From: Gordionus sp. m RMFG-2023
Taxonomy: Eukaryota > Nematomorpha > Gordioida > Chordodea > Parachordodidae
Direction of reading: 5' to 3'
Length of the DNA stretch: 64,000 nucleotides
Assembly (NCBI RefSeq): GCF_954871325.1
Contig: NC_088775.1
Coordinates: 79,585,561 to 79,649,560 of the forward strand
The position numbers were made by a program, and so were the translations under genes. Shown in pieces: positions 35,170 through 46,056 of this stretch (its first letter is position 1; every line of letters starts with the position of its first letter). The notes under the pieces were generated by a model, which was not told the DNA's origin, searched no databases, and saw only the letters and a program-made list of their open reading frames with translations.

Positions 35170-36640
35170 TAAATTTTTTAGGTAAAAATATATGTTGTAA
35201 AGATGTAAAAATAAAATTTCAGGGAAGATGTACCATCATAGAAAAATATTAATTGTTATTTTTGAAAAGTAAATAGATAAAAATATATTTATTGTAAAAG
35301 TGTTAAAATAAAATTTCAGTGAAGATGTACCAGAGAAGAGTGACAATTGTCATAGTCGTTATTTTTGAACTTTTTTGAATTTTTTTAAAGTAAATAAGTA
35401 AAAATATATATTGTAAAGATGTTAAAATAAAATTTCAGTGTAGATTTACCATAGAAAAGTGACAATTGTCATAATCATTATTTGTGAACTTTTTTGAATT
35501 TTTTCAAAGCAAATAGGTAAAAATATGTATTGTAAAGATGTTAAAATAAAATTTCAGTGAAGATTTACCATAGAAAAGTGACAATTGTCATAATCGTTAT
35601 TTTTGAACTTTTTTGAATTTTTTCAAAGCAAATAGGTAAAAATATATATTGTAAAGATGTTGAAATAAAATTTCATTGAAGATGTACCATAGAAAAGTGA
35701 CAATTGTCATAATCGTTATTTTTGAACTTTTTTGATTATTTTCAAAGCAAATAGGTAAAAATATATATTGTAAAGATGTTGAAATATAATTTCAGTAAAG
35801 ATGTACCATAGAAAAGTGACAATTGTCATAATCGTTATTTGTGAACTTTTTTGAATTTTTTTAAAACAAATAGGTAAAAATATATATTGTAAAGATGTTA
35901 AAATAAAATTTCAGTGAAGATGTACCATAGAAAGGTGACAATTGTCATAATCGTTATTTTTGAACTTTTTTAAATTTTTTAAAGTAAATAGGTAAAAATA
36001 TATATTGTAAAGATGTTAAAATAAAATTTCAGTGAAGATGTACCATAGAAAGGTGACAATTGTCTTAATCGTTATTTGTGAACTTTTTTGAATTTTTTTT
36101 AAAACAAATAGGTAAAAATATATATTGTAAAGATGTTAAAATAAAATTTCAGTGAAGATGTACCAGAGAAAAGTGACAATCGTCATAATCATTATTTTTT
36201 AACTTTTTTGAATTTTTTCAAAGCAAATAGGTAAAAATATATATTGTAAAGATGTTAAAATAAAATTTCAGTGAAGATGTACCATAGAAAAGTGACAATT
36301 GTCATAATCGTTATTTGTGAACTTTTTTAAAACAAATAGGTAAAAATATATATTGTAAAGATGTTAAAATAAAATTTCAATGAAGATGTACCATAGAAAG
36401 GTGACAATTGTCATAATCGTTATTTTTGAACTTTAGGTAAAAATATATATTGTAAAGATGTTAAAATAAAATTTTAGTGAAGATGTACCATAGAAAAGTG
36501 ACAACTGTAATAATCGTTATGAGTGAACATTTTTAAATTTTTCAAAGCAAATAGGTAAAAATATATATTGTAAAGATGTTAAAATAAAATTTCAGTTAAG
36601 ATGTACCATAGAAAAGTAACATTTGTCTATTTTTCAACTT
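35170..36640. repeat. Left satellite arm of the large hAT, 13 units
   Basis: Units of about 110-120 bp, each with AAGTGACAATTGTCATAATC, AAATATATATTGTAAAGATG and TTCAGTGAAGATGTACCATA. I count 13 copies of the GTAAAGATGTT-type motif. Same satellite, inverted, at 44275-45740, and another array at 14356-14880. Confidence 0.93.
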
Positions 36641-37420
36641 CTTAGCTGAAACGAGCAGACTTTTAGTTACGCCCCTTTATCTTATTGGGCGAGCTAGCTA
36701 AATAATATCAAAAATTACGAGCGGACCTGTTAAAAATTTTTTACTTTTAATTTTTATTTAAAATTTATCAGGTAACATTAAAAAATATATGCTTCATAAA
36801 ATTTTAACATTTGTCCAAAGTACAAATAATTGTTGTGGATGTTGTATGTGGGAAAAGCTTATGAGATTAAAAAACTTCTTAGATTTTATTTACATGGATG
36901 AATATAAATCGACGTGAATAAAAATATGAATTCACCTGTGGCCCAAAAGAAAAGAAAATTTAATTATTAAATTTTAAATGCACTGTTTGAAATAGGTAGC
37001 ATCCACGTCAAGATTAAATCACAACATAAGATTAGATGAGGTTATGAGATGAGAGCACACTTTTTAATTACATAACCATTTAAATTTTAAAGTAAGTTTA
37101 TTGATTTTTTAAGGCCTAGCACCATTATTTTTTTGTACATTTCTTTAATTTATTATTTTAGAAAATATAAATTCCTCTTACGTTTCTCTTTCCTAATGTT
37201 ATTTAAAATTTGTAATAATAATTTAGCAAGATTTTTTGGTTCTTTAAATTATTTCATTAAAATGTATTATTTATATTATATTTATTATTTTAAATTTCAA
37301 TGATTATGCCTTGATGGCGCCAGTAAGTTTTTGTATAAAATTTTTATTTTTAAAAAAATTCTTATTTTAATTTATATTTAAAAAAAAAAAATCTTTTTTA
37401 AAATAATTTACATTTATAAT
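36641..37420. other. hAT core, AT-rich stretch without recognised gene
   Basis: Contains a GC-richer patch CCCCTTTATCTTATTGGGCG near 36675. No open frame of note. Confidence 0.45.
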
Positions 37421-37640
37421 GAGTAGTTTATCTTTATCTTCTTCTTCAAGCAATGCCATTACTATGATGGATTCTCAAGAGATAGTAGAAGATGAAGTAA
37501 TTTATATTAATTTTATATTTAAAACTAATAAACCCAATGTTTTATAAAAAAAGACCTTATTTAGAGATTTGGAGTTAGAAAGTACTAATACTATTATGGA
37601 TTCTCAACAGAAGAATGAAGATGATGAAAGTTTTAATATT
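37421..37640 (+). pseudogene. Possible acidic N-terminal exons, perhaps piggyBac
   Basis: ATG at 37421 opens MSSLSLSSSSSNAIT then MDSQEIVEDE and a GTAATT donor. After about 60 nt an AAAAAG acceptor leads to LFRDLELESTNTIMDSQQKN. Ser/Asp/Glu-rich short first exons like this precede the catalytic region in the piggyBac relic at 22467-23533. The C-terminus of a piggyBac gene on the same strand lies at 39859-40250, so the two may be ends of one copy split by other insertions. Weak: low-complexity acidic sequence is not diagnostic. Confidence 0.3.
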
Positions 37641-38161
37641 TTTTTATATATTTAATTTAAATATTATACCTAATTAGTGTTTTCGGCCTGGGTTTAAGCC
37701 TGTTCAGAAGTTATTTAATATGATACCAATTTAGAGAAATGATAAAAATATTTTATTCAAAAATAGCGCACGGGTCGGGCTTCAGTCGACTCATGACTAA
37801 TTAACCGGTTTGAATATGAGTCGTTTTGCCGGCCTCGGTCAACTATCTAGCAACAAAAGACATTGTGTTGTTAAAAAGACAGTTCACCCGACTCAGAGTC
37901 TCTAGACGTTATTCGAATTAGTTGATTAACTCAAGTCGACTCTTTTATAGTCAAAACAATTGGTCCCTTTATTTTAAACTCTTATCTATATAGGAGAGAC
38001 TGGGGTTATTCGAACCAATTTTTACAAAATTGGCAGCTCCTATGATTAGATACCTAAATCTATATTCTATAAAGGTGCCTTATAAAAAATCTTAAGATTA
38101 TAATTATTTTTTTAATTTTTGTAAAAGTGATAATTTTGTTCAACAAGTCCCGATAGCAGGG
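37641..38161. other. AT-rich stretch with decayed MITE-like pieces
   Basis: GCACGGGTCGGGCTTCAGTC near 37766 and TGTGTTGTTAAAAAGACAG near 37866 recall transposon ends of the TAGTGTTGTTAA group. Borders not resolved. Confidence 0.35.
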
Positions 38162-38306
38162 TGAGGCAAACCACTTCAAGAGGCTTCCTAAACCATTGGT
38201 TTTTTAGGCCATAAAATATTGAAATGCATTTTTATTTATTAATAATGATATGTATTGAATAATTTTATTGTTCAAAATATGATATTACTTATAAATTGAA
38301 GCTAAT
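38162..38306 (+). repeat. Dispersed repeat, inverted copy of 15030-15175
   Basis: CCACTTCAAGAGGCTTCC and CCTAAACCATTGGTT with matching AT-rich flank; see 15030-15175. Confidence 0.6.
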
Positions 38307-38613
38307 AAATAATATATAAAAATCGAAACTTAATTTTTGCTAATTTAATAAACATTTTGGTCATAAAAAAAATATGAATTAGAGATTAAGATTTCTAAGT
38401 ATTCCCAAACCAATCATACCCGGTCCCCATTCCCTAAAGTTCTTAAATCAATTGGGTAGAAGAATTGCATTAAGGACAGGGGTCAAAAACGAGTCCTTAT
38501 CTCATAAACAAAAAATCCAATTCGAAATCCTAAAAATGTTTCTTCGAAACCTCCCTTTTCCCTCCTAGTTCAGCACCTATAATTTGCAAAATATTTTTTT
38601 TAGCGGTTTAAAT

Positions 38614-39279
38614 CAGGGTTGTGCATTTGACCGGTCAAATAAGTTTCTGTCAATTGATCGATATTTGACCGATAAAATATGGTCAAATTCAAATATATGT
38701 TTTTTTAAGTTAATATCTATATTATTAATTTTTTTAAATTCATTGTCATTAAATAACTAACATTTAGCTATCCGTAGCAGATTCTTGTTCTGATTCATAT
38801 TCAATATTATTATTTTCTTTAATATTTTTAAATCAATTTTCCTGATGTCTTAGATCTTCAATCGATTTCTATTTTTATAAGAATATTAACCCAAATTGAC
38901 CTATTTCCTTCAAAATAAGAAGTAGAACTAGGAATTATTAATTTCTTAATGTGGTGGGCAAAGTTTAATCTATTAACTTGAGGTCGGAATTGATTGTTTT
39001 TGGAAATTACTACTTTCCTAATTCGCTATATTAAACATGCTGTTTTTGCTTTTGAAATTAATTATATCACTTAAAATATTTTGGTCATCATTATCTTGTA
39101 AAATAGCTAATTCTAGAATTATATCACATATTTCATTAAATTCACTACTAGTGAGATTCCCCTCTTGATATTGTTGACCCAAAAAATAAGCAAAAATTGT
39201 GACCAATTTGACCGTATTTGACCAGGTCAAATACTCCTTTGGTTAAGTGACTGATCAATTGACCAACTTGCCAACCCTG
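38614..39279 (-). mobile_element. Non-autonomous hAT, 666 bp, deletion derivative of 52678-56081
   Basis: Left end CAGGGTTGTGCATTTGACCG, right end (reverse complement) CAGGGTTGGCAAGTTGGTC; perfect 8-bp duplication GTTTAAAT (38606-38613, 39280-39287). The same two termini bound the 3.4-kb hAT at 52678-56081, in opposite orientation. A leftover minus-strand frame includes NEICDIILELAILQ and QNILSDIINFKSK, matching that element's C-terminal region near 55470-55600. So this is a shortened copy kept mobile through its ends. Confidence 0.92.
39018..39230 (-). pseudogene. C-terminal transposase scrap inside the non-autonomous hAT
   Basis: The frame reads GQQYQEGNLTSSEFNEICDI then ILELAILQDNDDQNILSD and NFKSKNSMFNIAN. 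The second half aligns by eye with EFDEACNIIQELGILQ and NQNILSDIINLRSKSGIF of the parent near 55470. The first ~20 residues run into terminal sequence. No catalytic part; not expected to act as a transposase. Confidence 0.75.
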
Positions 39280-39404
39280 GTTTAAATATTGATATAAATA
39301 TCATAAATTGTTTCTCGTGAAATATAGATATAGTATATAATATTTATTTTTTCTTTCGTTAATTATTATTTTTTTTTGATTTTTTTGAAAGTAAATGGTA
39401 AATT

Positions 39405-39605
39405 TTTTCTTAAATTAAAATAAAAATACTCTCTCTCCCCCCCTCCCCCCCCCCCCCCCACGTTTTGGTAAGAAATATAATTTAAAAAAAACAATGAATT
39501 TTACTTAAATTAAAATAAAAATACCCCCTCTCCCCCCCCCCCCCCCTACCCGTTTTGGTAAAAAATATAATTTAAAAAAAATAAAACAATGAATTTTATA
39601 TGCCA
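39405..39605. repeat. Two tandem ~95-bp units with long poly-C tracts
   Basis: The unit AAATTAAAATAAAAATAC, C-rich tract, GTTTTGGTAA-AAATATAATTT occurs twice in a row; each copy carries a run of about 15 C. Striking in so AT-rich a sequence; run lengths may be inaccurate in the assembly. Confidence 0.8.
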
Positions 39606-39858
39606 AAAAATAAAATTATTCCCCTCATTCCCTTTAGGTGCCAGCTAGGCGTTAACAAATTATAAGAATAAAAATAGATTAAGTTATTTATTTTTAAAAT
39701 TATTATTAAAAATATAAACAATTAAATATATTTTTAAAATTATGATCCCAAATTAAATCATTGAGAATTTAATAAGTTATTTTATTAACATTGAATTTAT
39801 ATTTTTATAGAGTCTTATAAAAATAATTAAAATTGAAGGTATATTTCGTTAACAGATA

Positions 39859-40250
39859 TTGATGATGGTGAGGATAATTTTAATTATTGATAATATAAAT
39901 ATAGATTCGCCCACAAATGCACTCCACATAGAATTTGATAATATTCATGAAGGTGCTAATATTCATACAGTTACTGCTTTATTAATGGCAGGTAAAATTA
40001 GTAAAAGAAAAATAGGGAGACCTTTATATGAAACTCTTAAATTACAAAAAGGTTCTAGGTTATTTCAGGTAATATCATAAGTTAGATGATAATATAGGGC
40101 ATTGGCCAGAAGGGTCCAAAACTCGAAAAAGGTGTAAACTATTTAGCGTATATTCAAGGACTAAGTGTGAAAAATGTGAAATTTATTTATACTCTAACCA
40201 GAATAGAAATTGTTTCAAAACTTTTCATAATAAATACATATATATTTTTT
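39859..40250 (+). pseudogene. piggyBac transposase C-terminus (PGBD-like)
   Basis: Plus-strand reading gives HTVTALLMAGKISKRKIGRP, then after a one-base frame change DNIGHWPEGSKTRKRCKLFS and RTKCEKCEIYLYSNQNRNCF followed by KTFHNKY. This is the C-terminal cysteine-rich domain of PGBD-type piggyBac transposases: a G-R-P linker, GHWP, then C..C pairs and CFxxFH. It closely parallels HWPKYSKKARCK ... CFKLFHKN at 22467. The catalytic core is missing upstream. A dead fragment inside the core of the large hAT. Confidence 0.78.
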
Positions 40251-41329
40251 TATACATGCAATTCGCTCAATGATGTCAAATTGTATCGTGATTTTTTTTT
40301 TACCTGTAAACTATGAAAAAAAGTAGAAATAAAATTTTACATCCTTAGTGTATATTAATGAAGATTTTTTATAAAAATTTTTTTTTAGTTTTATTTTAAA
40401 AAGTCGAGCTTTAAAGGGTTAATTTAGAAATTAAATTTTTGATTAAATTATATTTCGTTGAATACAATTTTTAAAAAATGGAATTTTTAAGTTTTTTTTC
40501 AAAACTAAATTGATAGTAAGTATAAAGATACTGTAAGCACTAGATTACGTAGTAATTAACAAATATAAATTAAATGGTAAATTTTTTTAAAAAAATATTT
40601 TTTCAAAGGGAAAAGGCTAACATTTTAAACGTAATTTTAATTATTTTTATATCATTGAACTAAGAATTAAATTCTCTATCCAAAAATGCTTAGATTTTTT
40701 GGATTGTGATTTTAATTCTGAGTTCATTGATATAAAAATACTTAAAATTTCCTTGGATGATACTGTATTTTTTAAATGTTTTACGTTTTTGTTTTTACAC
40801 CATTTAATAAATTCATTTGAAATAAATTGTGGACCATGGTTATACTCATTTTTCTAATCTATTTATTCAATTCTTACTTGAATCTTTAATTCTATCGATC
40901 TCGATCCATTATAAGTATGCATCAATTCCTACCAGAGTCATTTTGGGTCGATTTTTCGCCCAAAAATTAACTCAATAAGTACATTAACAACATTAACTAT
41001 ACACAATATTTTATAGAATCAAAAGGCCGAAGTTTTCACATTGTAGTATAAAATAGTTATGAAATCATAAACAATGAAGGAATCAATATTCGTGGGTTTG
41101 ACACAGATAAGATGTAATATATTTCGATAGTATAAAATTTTAACAATTTTAAAAATATATAATATAATATATCCTTTTTTTTATAATAACAATAAATCAC
41201 AAATGATAATGATTACATTAAATTGGGTGGTAAATATTATTTTATTTTAATCATATTTATTTACAGATATAACTTACATTAAAGAAATTAAGCTTAAAAT
41301 CAGCCATCACCCACCTTTAAAGTAATTAA
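40251..41329. other. AT-rich stretch with an integrase scrap
   Basis: Apart from the minus-strand fossil at 40775-40850 nothing is recognised. A possible decayed MITE end (CATTAACAACATTAAC) lies near 40981. Confidence 0.4.
40775..40850 (-). pseudogene. Fossil: LTR-element integrase fragment
   Basis: Minus-strand translation EYNHGPQFISNEFIKWCKNK resembles the 'DNGPQF-S-EF---C' catalytic-core motif of retroelement integrases. Short and isolated; an old broken scrap with no neighbouring parts of the element recognised. Confidence 0.45.
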
Positions 41330-41480
41330 ATTATATTGTAGTTCTCTGGTATAGGCTTTTTCTTTGTCCCACTCCTTCCAAATTAAAGCCTATAGAGGTT
41401 TAAGCAACATTTTTCGAAATGTTGTGCCTACAAGTACGTGCGGCTTGCCCACAAACGTGTGGAGGGCTCCTCATATTTTT
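41330..41480 (+). other. Structured GC-richer segment, possible 5' leader or small RNA
   Basis: Three clean hairpins lie in a row: TATAGGCTTT paired with AAAGCCTATA across a ~25-nt loop (about 41350-41395); AACATTT-TTCG-AAATGTT, a 7-bp stem with a TTCG loop (near 41407); and CCACA-AACG-TGTGG (near 41450). The rest of the region is far more AT-rich. It ends about 250 bp upstream of the transposase ATG at 41734, so it could be part of the promoter/leader or a separate structured RNA. It does not match a spliceosomal RNA, 5S rRNA or hammerhead that I can recognise. Confidence 0.45.
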
Positions 41481-41733
41481 ATTTTTATACCCAAATTAAA
41501 TTGTTCCAATTAGATGGAAATGAGGAAAACCTAGCGTAGCTCTGTTGAATCTTCAACGTTAGAGGGCAAAAGCGCTATATATCACGTATCACGTAAATGA
41601 TAAAATATATTTTTTATGTATAAATAATATATAGATAGAGCCCTTGACTAGCCAAGATGCTATTATATGTGACTTATCACAGATTTCAGATATATCTACA
41701 TCTAGTAAGTTAAATATTTCCAATGTATTCAAG

Positions 41734-43491
41734 ATGACTCCGACAAAATCTCGCCGAAAGTGTATATACTGCAATACACATTATAGTTTAAATACAGCCT
41801 CAAGTATGTATTATTAAAATTTAATATACGATTATAATATATTTTTAGCAAATTTAAAAAGGCACATTTCTAAATCACATTCGCATTTAAAAATGGAAAA
41901 CAAAAACAAAAAAAGACATTCATTAGTGGGGATACGAAATTTAGTATCTCACGAAAATACACAATTGAATAAATTATATGAGATATATTATAAAATGTAA
42001 CATCTCATTTAATAAAATAGAATATCCATATTTCAGAGATATTTTCTCTTTTATATTTAAAAATGAGAGAAATGTTAAAGATTTATATAAAAAATCTAAA
42101 AATAAAATTATTAAAGACCTTAAACAGGTCAATAGTAAATAAACTCAATATCTTATTGTTCTAAAACAATACATTATATTGACAAAAATTGGAAATTTGT
42201 TAATTTCCTACTTGATCTAATAGATTTAACTCATCCACATATGGGTGAGGAAATATCAAATAATCTTTTATCCTCTCTTCAATCTTTTGGCATACAAGAA
42301 AAAGTAATGTCCATTACTATCGATAATGCAAAAAATTCCCTCTCCTCTGTGTCTATTATGACAAAATTTTATATAGATAAATACGGTTATTCTCTATATA
42401 GCATTAGATGCCTGGCTCATATATTAAATATAATAGTGAGCTCAGGAATGAATATCATGAATGAAAAATTGGAAAAAATAAATAAATTCGTTAAAAAGTT
42501 GCATAATTCCCCCAAATTTATGAAGGAATATATGGAATTATCAGGTGGGACTCGTATACCACTTGATGTCGTCACAAGATGGAATTCCAAATTCTTAATA
42601 ATTTCCATAATTAACAGTAATAACAAAAACCATTTTTAAATTTAATTTTATATTTAAAGAATGATGTGGTAAATGATTTAGGCAAGAAAGGCAGCCTTCC
42701 TGATAATCAAATTATTATAAATAATGAAGAGGCCAAATTTTTAAAAGATATTGAAATATTTTTGAAACCATTCTTCAATATTACCCAAGAAATATCCTCA
42801 GATACAAATTCTACAATTGGTTCGGCAGTTTTATTTATAGATGAAATTGTCAAAACACTAGAAGATGTTAGTGAAAATCATGAAAACGAAACAATAAAAA
42901 ATGCTGCTAGTGTTATGTTAAAAAAATCAAAGATATATATGAAACACATAAATACTCTTTCAAATTATATATCGTGTTTGTTAGACCCAAAGACAAAGAA
43001 AAAATTTTTGCCTAAATTTATAAATAATCCTGATTATTTTAAAAATTTCGAAACGTTATATATTAAATATAAAAGTACAATGTCAGGATCGTCACCGTAC
43101 GATTACAATGAGCCCGATGGAAGCCTCTGTGCGTATACATAATAAACTAAGAAGGTAAATATGATTACATAGTTATATATATATTGTCTTTATTATTTAG
43201 GGCTAATTATGAAATTCCACAACATGCCACAGATGAAATAGATACATATTTAAAAGAGGAAGTAGCTAGTCCGACAACCAATGTACTCGATTGGTGGCAA
43301 AAAAACAGCTCAATATATCCAACTTTGTCTTTAATGGCCAGAGACTTTTTGGCTCAGCAAACTACGAGTGTTGCCAGCGAAAGAATCTTTAGCAAAGCGG
43401 TGGAATGCATGACTAAAAAGTAACCGCCTTTCATCCATCACTTTGAAGCAATGTTTATCTATTGATTGCTGGGACATAGAACTTTTATAAT
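41734..43491 (+). pseudogene. BED-finger hAT transposase of the 19.3-kb element
   Basis: Exon 1 (41734-41803) and exon 2 (41849-41996), joined over a 45-nt intron, form a BED finger: CIYCNTHYSLNTAS then NLKRHISKSH. A 40-nt intron leads to exon 3 (42037-42127). The next part starts at HYIDKNWKFVNFLLDLIDL (about 42170), so the segment that should carry the first catalytic Asp and its splice acceptor is missing. Then come the second Asp (SITIDNAKNS), the C-x2-H motif (CLAHILNIIV), VVTRWNSKFL, LLDPKTKKKF, a final ~44-nt intron near 43155, and the dimerisation domain VLDWWQKNSSIYPTLSLMAR ... SVASERIFS. Two further frame changes near the 3' end. The internal deletion means it cannot be a working transposase; the element probably moved using another copy's enzyme. 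Confidence 0.85.
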
Positions 43492-44274
43492 GATATTATA
43501 TTAACATTTTTTAAATATATATTTCCGCGTATTAATGAAAATATTTTTATATTATGTGTACGTTTATTTATTAATAAATTGAATTAAATTAAATGCGTCT
43601 TCTTTTGAATTTTTTTTATCATAAAGAATGCAGAATTTTTAGTTATTGAAGCGATATTTAATCATTAGTAAAAAAATGTGAAATAAAAATTTAAATAATT
43701 TTTATAGACTTTTCGTCTTGCCCTGCCCATATAAAAAAATTTAAACCACGTTCGCCCCCCATATAAATATAAATATGCCCATTCTTCAAATTTTTTAAGC
43801 ATCTAATAAAAAATAAATTATTTAGTTTCACCCTTACTAAAAATTTCAAAATTTAGTAAAAAAAAATATTCGATTTAAATGATGATATTGCCAATTGTGT
43901 AAGTTTTTCCAAGACCTTTTTAGAAATACCTTTACTATTATTTTCATCAAAATGTAGGAAGTAAATATTATACATCCAAAATAAGTTCTCTTTTCGCAGA
44001 AAAAAACAGTTCTGATGTTTATAATTTTATCAATTATAGGACGAAATAATTGTAATCAAATCCTACAAGTATTTTTATTAACTCATTAATTTTTCCGACT
44101 ATAACATCCGAAACAGTTATCGATAATCTGGTATTTAAAATTTTTTTTATAAGAATATATATTTTAATGTTTATCTAATGAATTTTAAATGAAAAATAAA
44201 AGTTAAAAGTTTGTTAGCCTTCTTATTGTTAAAATTTTTCAAAGATCCGTTAGCACTTTTAAAAATTCGAAAAT
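43492..44274. other. 3' flank of the hAT transposase, nothing recognised
   Basis: AT-rich; no gene or repeat identified before the right satellite arm. Confidence 0.45.
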
Positions 44275-45740
44275 ATTTTAAATAACGATTATGACAATTA
44301 TCATTCTTCTATGGTACATATTCATTTAAGTTTTATTTTAACATCCTTACAATATATATTCTTACCTATTTACTTTAAAAAAATTCAAAACACAAATAAC
44401 GATTATGACAATTGTCACCTATCTATGGTACATCTTCACTGAAATTTTATTTTAACATCTTTACAATATATATTTTTACCTATTTGTTTTAAAAAAATTC
44501 AAAAAAGTTTACAAATAACGATTATGACAATTGTCAGTACATCTTCACTGAAATTTTATTTTAACATCTTTACAATATATATTTTTACCTATTTACTTTA
44601 AAAAAATTCAAAAAAGTTCAAAAATAACGATTATGACAATTGTCACCTTTCTATGGTACATCTTCACTGAAATTTTATTTTAACATCTTTACAATATATA
44701 TTTTTACCTATTTACTTTAAAAAAATTCAAAAAAGTTTAAAAATAACGATTATAACAATTGTCACCTTTCTATGGTACATCTTCACTGAAATTTTATTTT
44801 AACACCTTTACAATATATATTTTTACCTATTTGTTTTAAAAAAATTCAAAAAAGTTCACAAATAACGAATGGTACATCTTCACTGAAATTTTATTTTAAC
44901 ATCTTTACAATATATATTTTTACCTATTTACTTTAAAAAAATTCAAAAAAGTTCAAAAATAACGATTATGACAATTGTCATCTTTCTATGGTACATCTTC
45001 ACTGAAATTTTATTTTAACATCTTTACAATATATATTTTTACCTATTTGTTTTAAAAAAATTCAAAAAAGTTCACAAATAACGATTATGACAATTGTCAC
45101 CTATCTATGGTACATCTTCACTGAAATTTTATTTTAACATCTTTACAATATATATTTTTACCTATTTACTTTAAAAAAATTCAAAAATAACGAATATGAC
45201 AATTGTCACCTTTCTATGGTACATCTTCACTGAAATTATATTTTAACATCTTTACAATATATATTTTTACCTATTTGTTTTAAAAAAATTCAAAAAAGTT
45301 AACAAATAACGATTATGACAATTGTCACTTTTCTATGGTACATCTTCACTGAAATTTTATTTTAACATCTTTACAATATATATTCTTACCTATTTACTTT
45401 AAAAAAATTATAGTTCTAAAATAACGATTATGACAATTGTGACTTTTCTGTGGTATATTCACTAAAATTTTAATTTAACATGTTTACAATATATATTTTT
45501 ACCTGTTTGAAAAATTCAAAAATAACGATTATAACAATTGTCACTGTTCTATGGTACATCTTTACTGAAATTTTATTTTAACATCTTTACAATATATATT
45601 TTTACCTATTTGCTTTGAAAAAATTCAAAAAAGTTCAAAAATAACGATTATGACAATTGTCACTTTTGTATGGTACATCTTCACTGAAATTTTAACTTAA
45701 TATGTTTACGATATATATTTTTACCTTTAACCTATATATG
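44275..45740. repeat. Right satellite arm of the large hAT, 13 units (inverted)
   Basis: Reverse complement of the 35170-36640 satellite: AACGATTATGACAATTGTCA, CTATGGTACATCTTCACTG, TTAACATCTTTACAATATAT. I count 13 copies of the TTTACAATATA motif, equal to the left arm. Together they could pair as a long hairpin. Confidence 0.93.
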
Positions 45741-45754
45741 CTGCTAACTAAAAA

Positions 45755-46048
45755 AATCAACTTAGTCGACTAAATTAGTTGTTTTAGTCGACTATATTAG
45801 TCGTTTTAGTCGACTATGTTAGTCGTTTTAGTCGACTATATTAGTCTTTTAGTCGACTATATTAGTCGTTTAGTCGACTATATTAGTCGTTTAGTCGACT
45901 ATATTAGTCGTTTAGTCGACTAATTAGTCGTTTTAGACGATCAAATTAGTCGACTAATAGACTAATTTAGTCGCTAAAGTTTTTAGTCGATTTCCATGAC
46001 TACGACTATTAGTCGTAGTCGAAAGAACTCGACTAATTAACAACACTA
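45755..46048. repeat. Right subterminal TAGTCGACTAA repeats and terminus
   Basis: More than ten TTAGTCGTTTTAGTCGAC-type motifs run into ATTAACAACACTA at the end. Mirror of the left subterminal region. Confidence 0.85.
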
Positions 46049-46056
46049 GTGCTGCC

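Larger units (their letters stand above)
26761..46048 (+). mobile_element. Large composite BED-finger hAT element, 19.3 kb
   Basis: Ends TAGTGTTGTTAATCG and, reverse-complemented, TAGTGTTGTTAATTAG, with perfect 8-bp duplications and a paralogous empty site. From outside inward: subterminal TAGTCGACTAA repeats (26761-26915 continuing at 35048-35160; 45755-46048); 13-unit satellite arms (35170-36640 and, inverted, 44275-45740); and a core with a hAT transposase on the plus strand (41734-43491). Later insertions enlarged it: the OTU element at 26916-35038 (with a MITE in it) and, in the core, hAT-N 38614-39279 and piggyBac pieces. Without the OTU element the hAT is about 11.2 kb, still unusually large. 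Confidence 0.88.

Noticed and set aside
41330-41480. Spliceosomal U RNA or 5S rRNA in the hairpin cluster
   Set aside because: No characteristic motifs (U5 loop, U6 ACAGAGA box, 5S internal promoter) could be found on either strand.
26761-46048. Polinton or other virus-like element as explanation for the 19.3-kb unit
   Set aside because: No capsid, packaging ATPase, polymerase B or integrase gene set was seen; the ends, 8-bp duplication and BED-hAT transposase fit a hAT.
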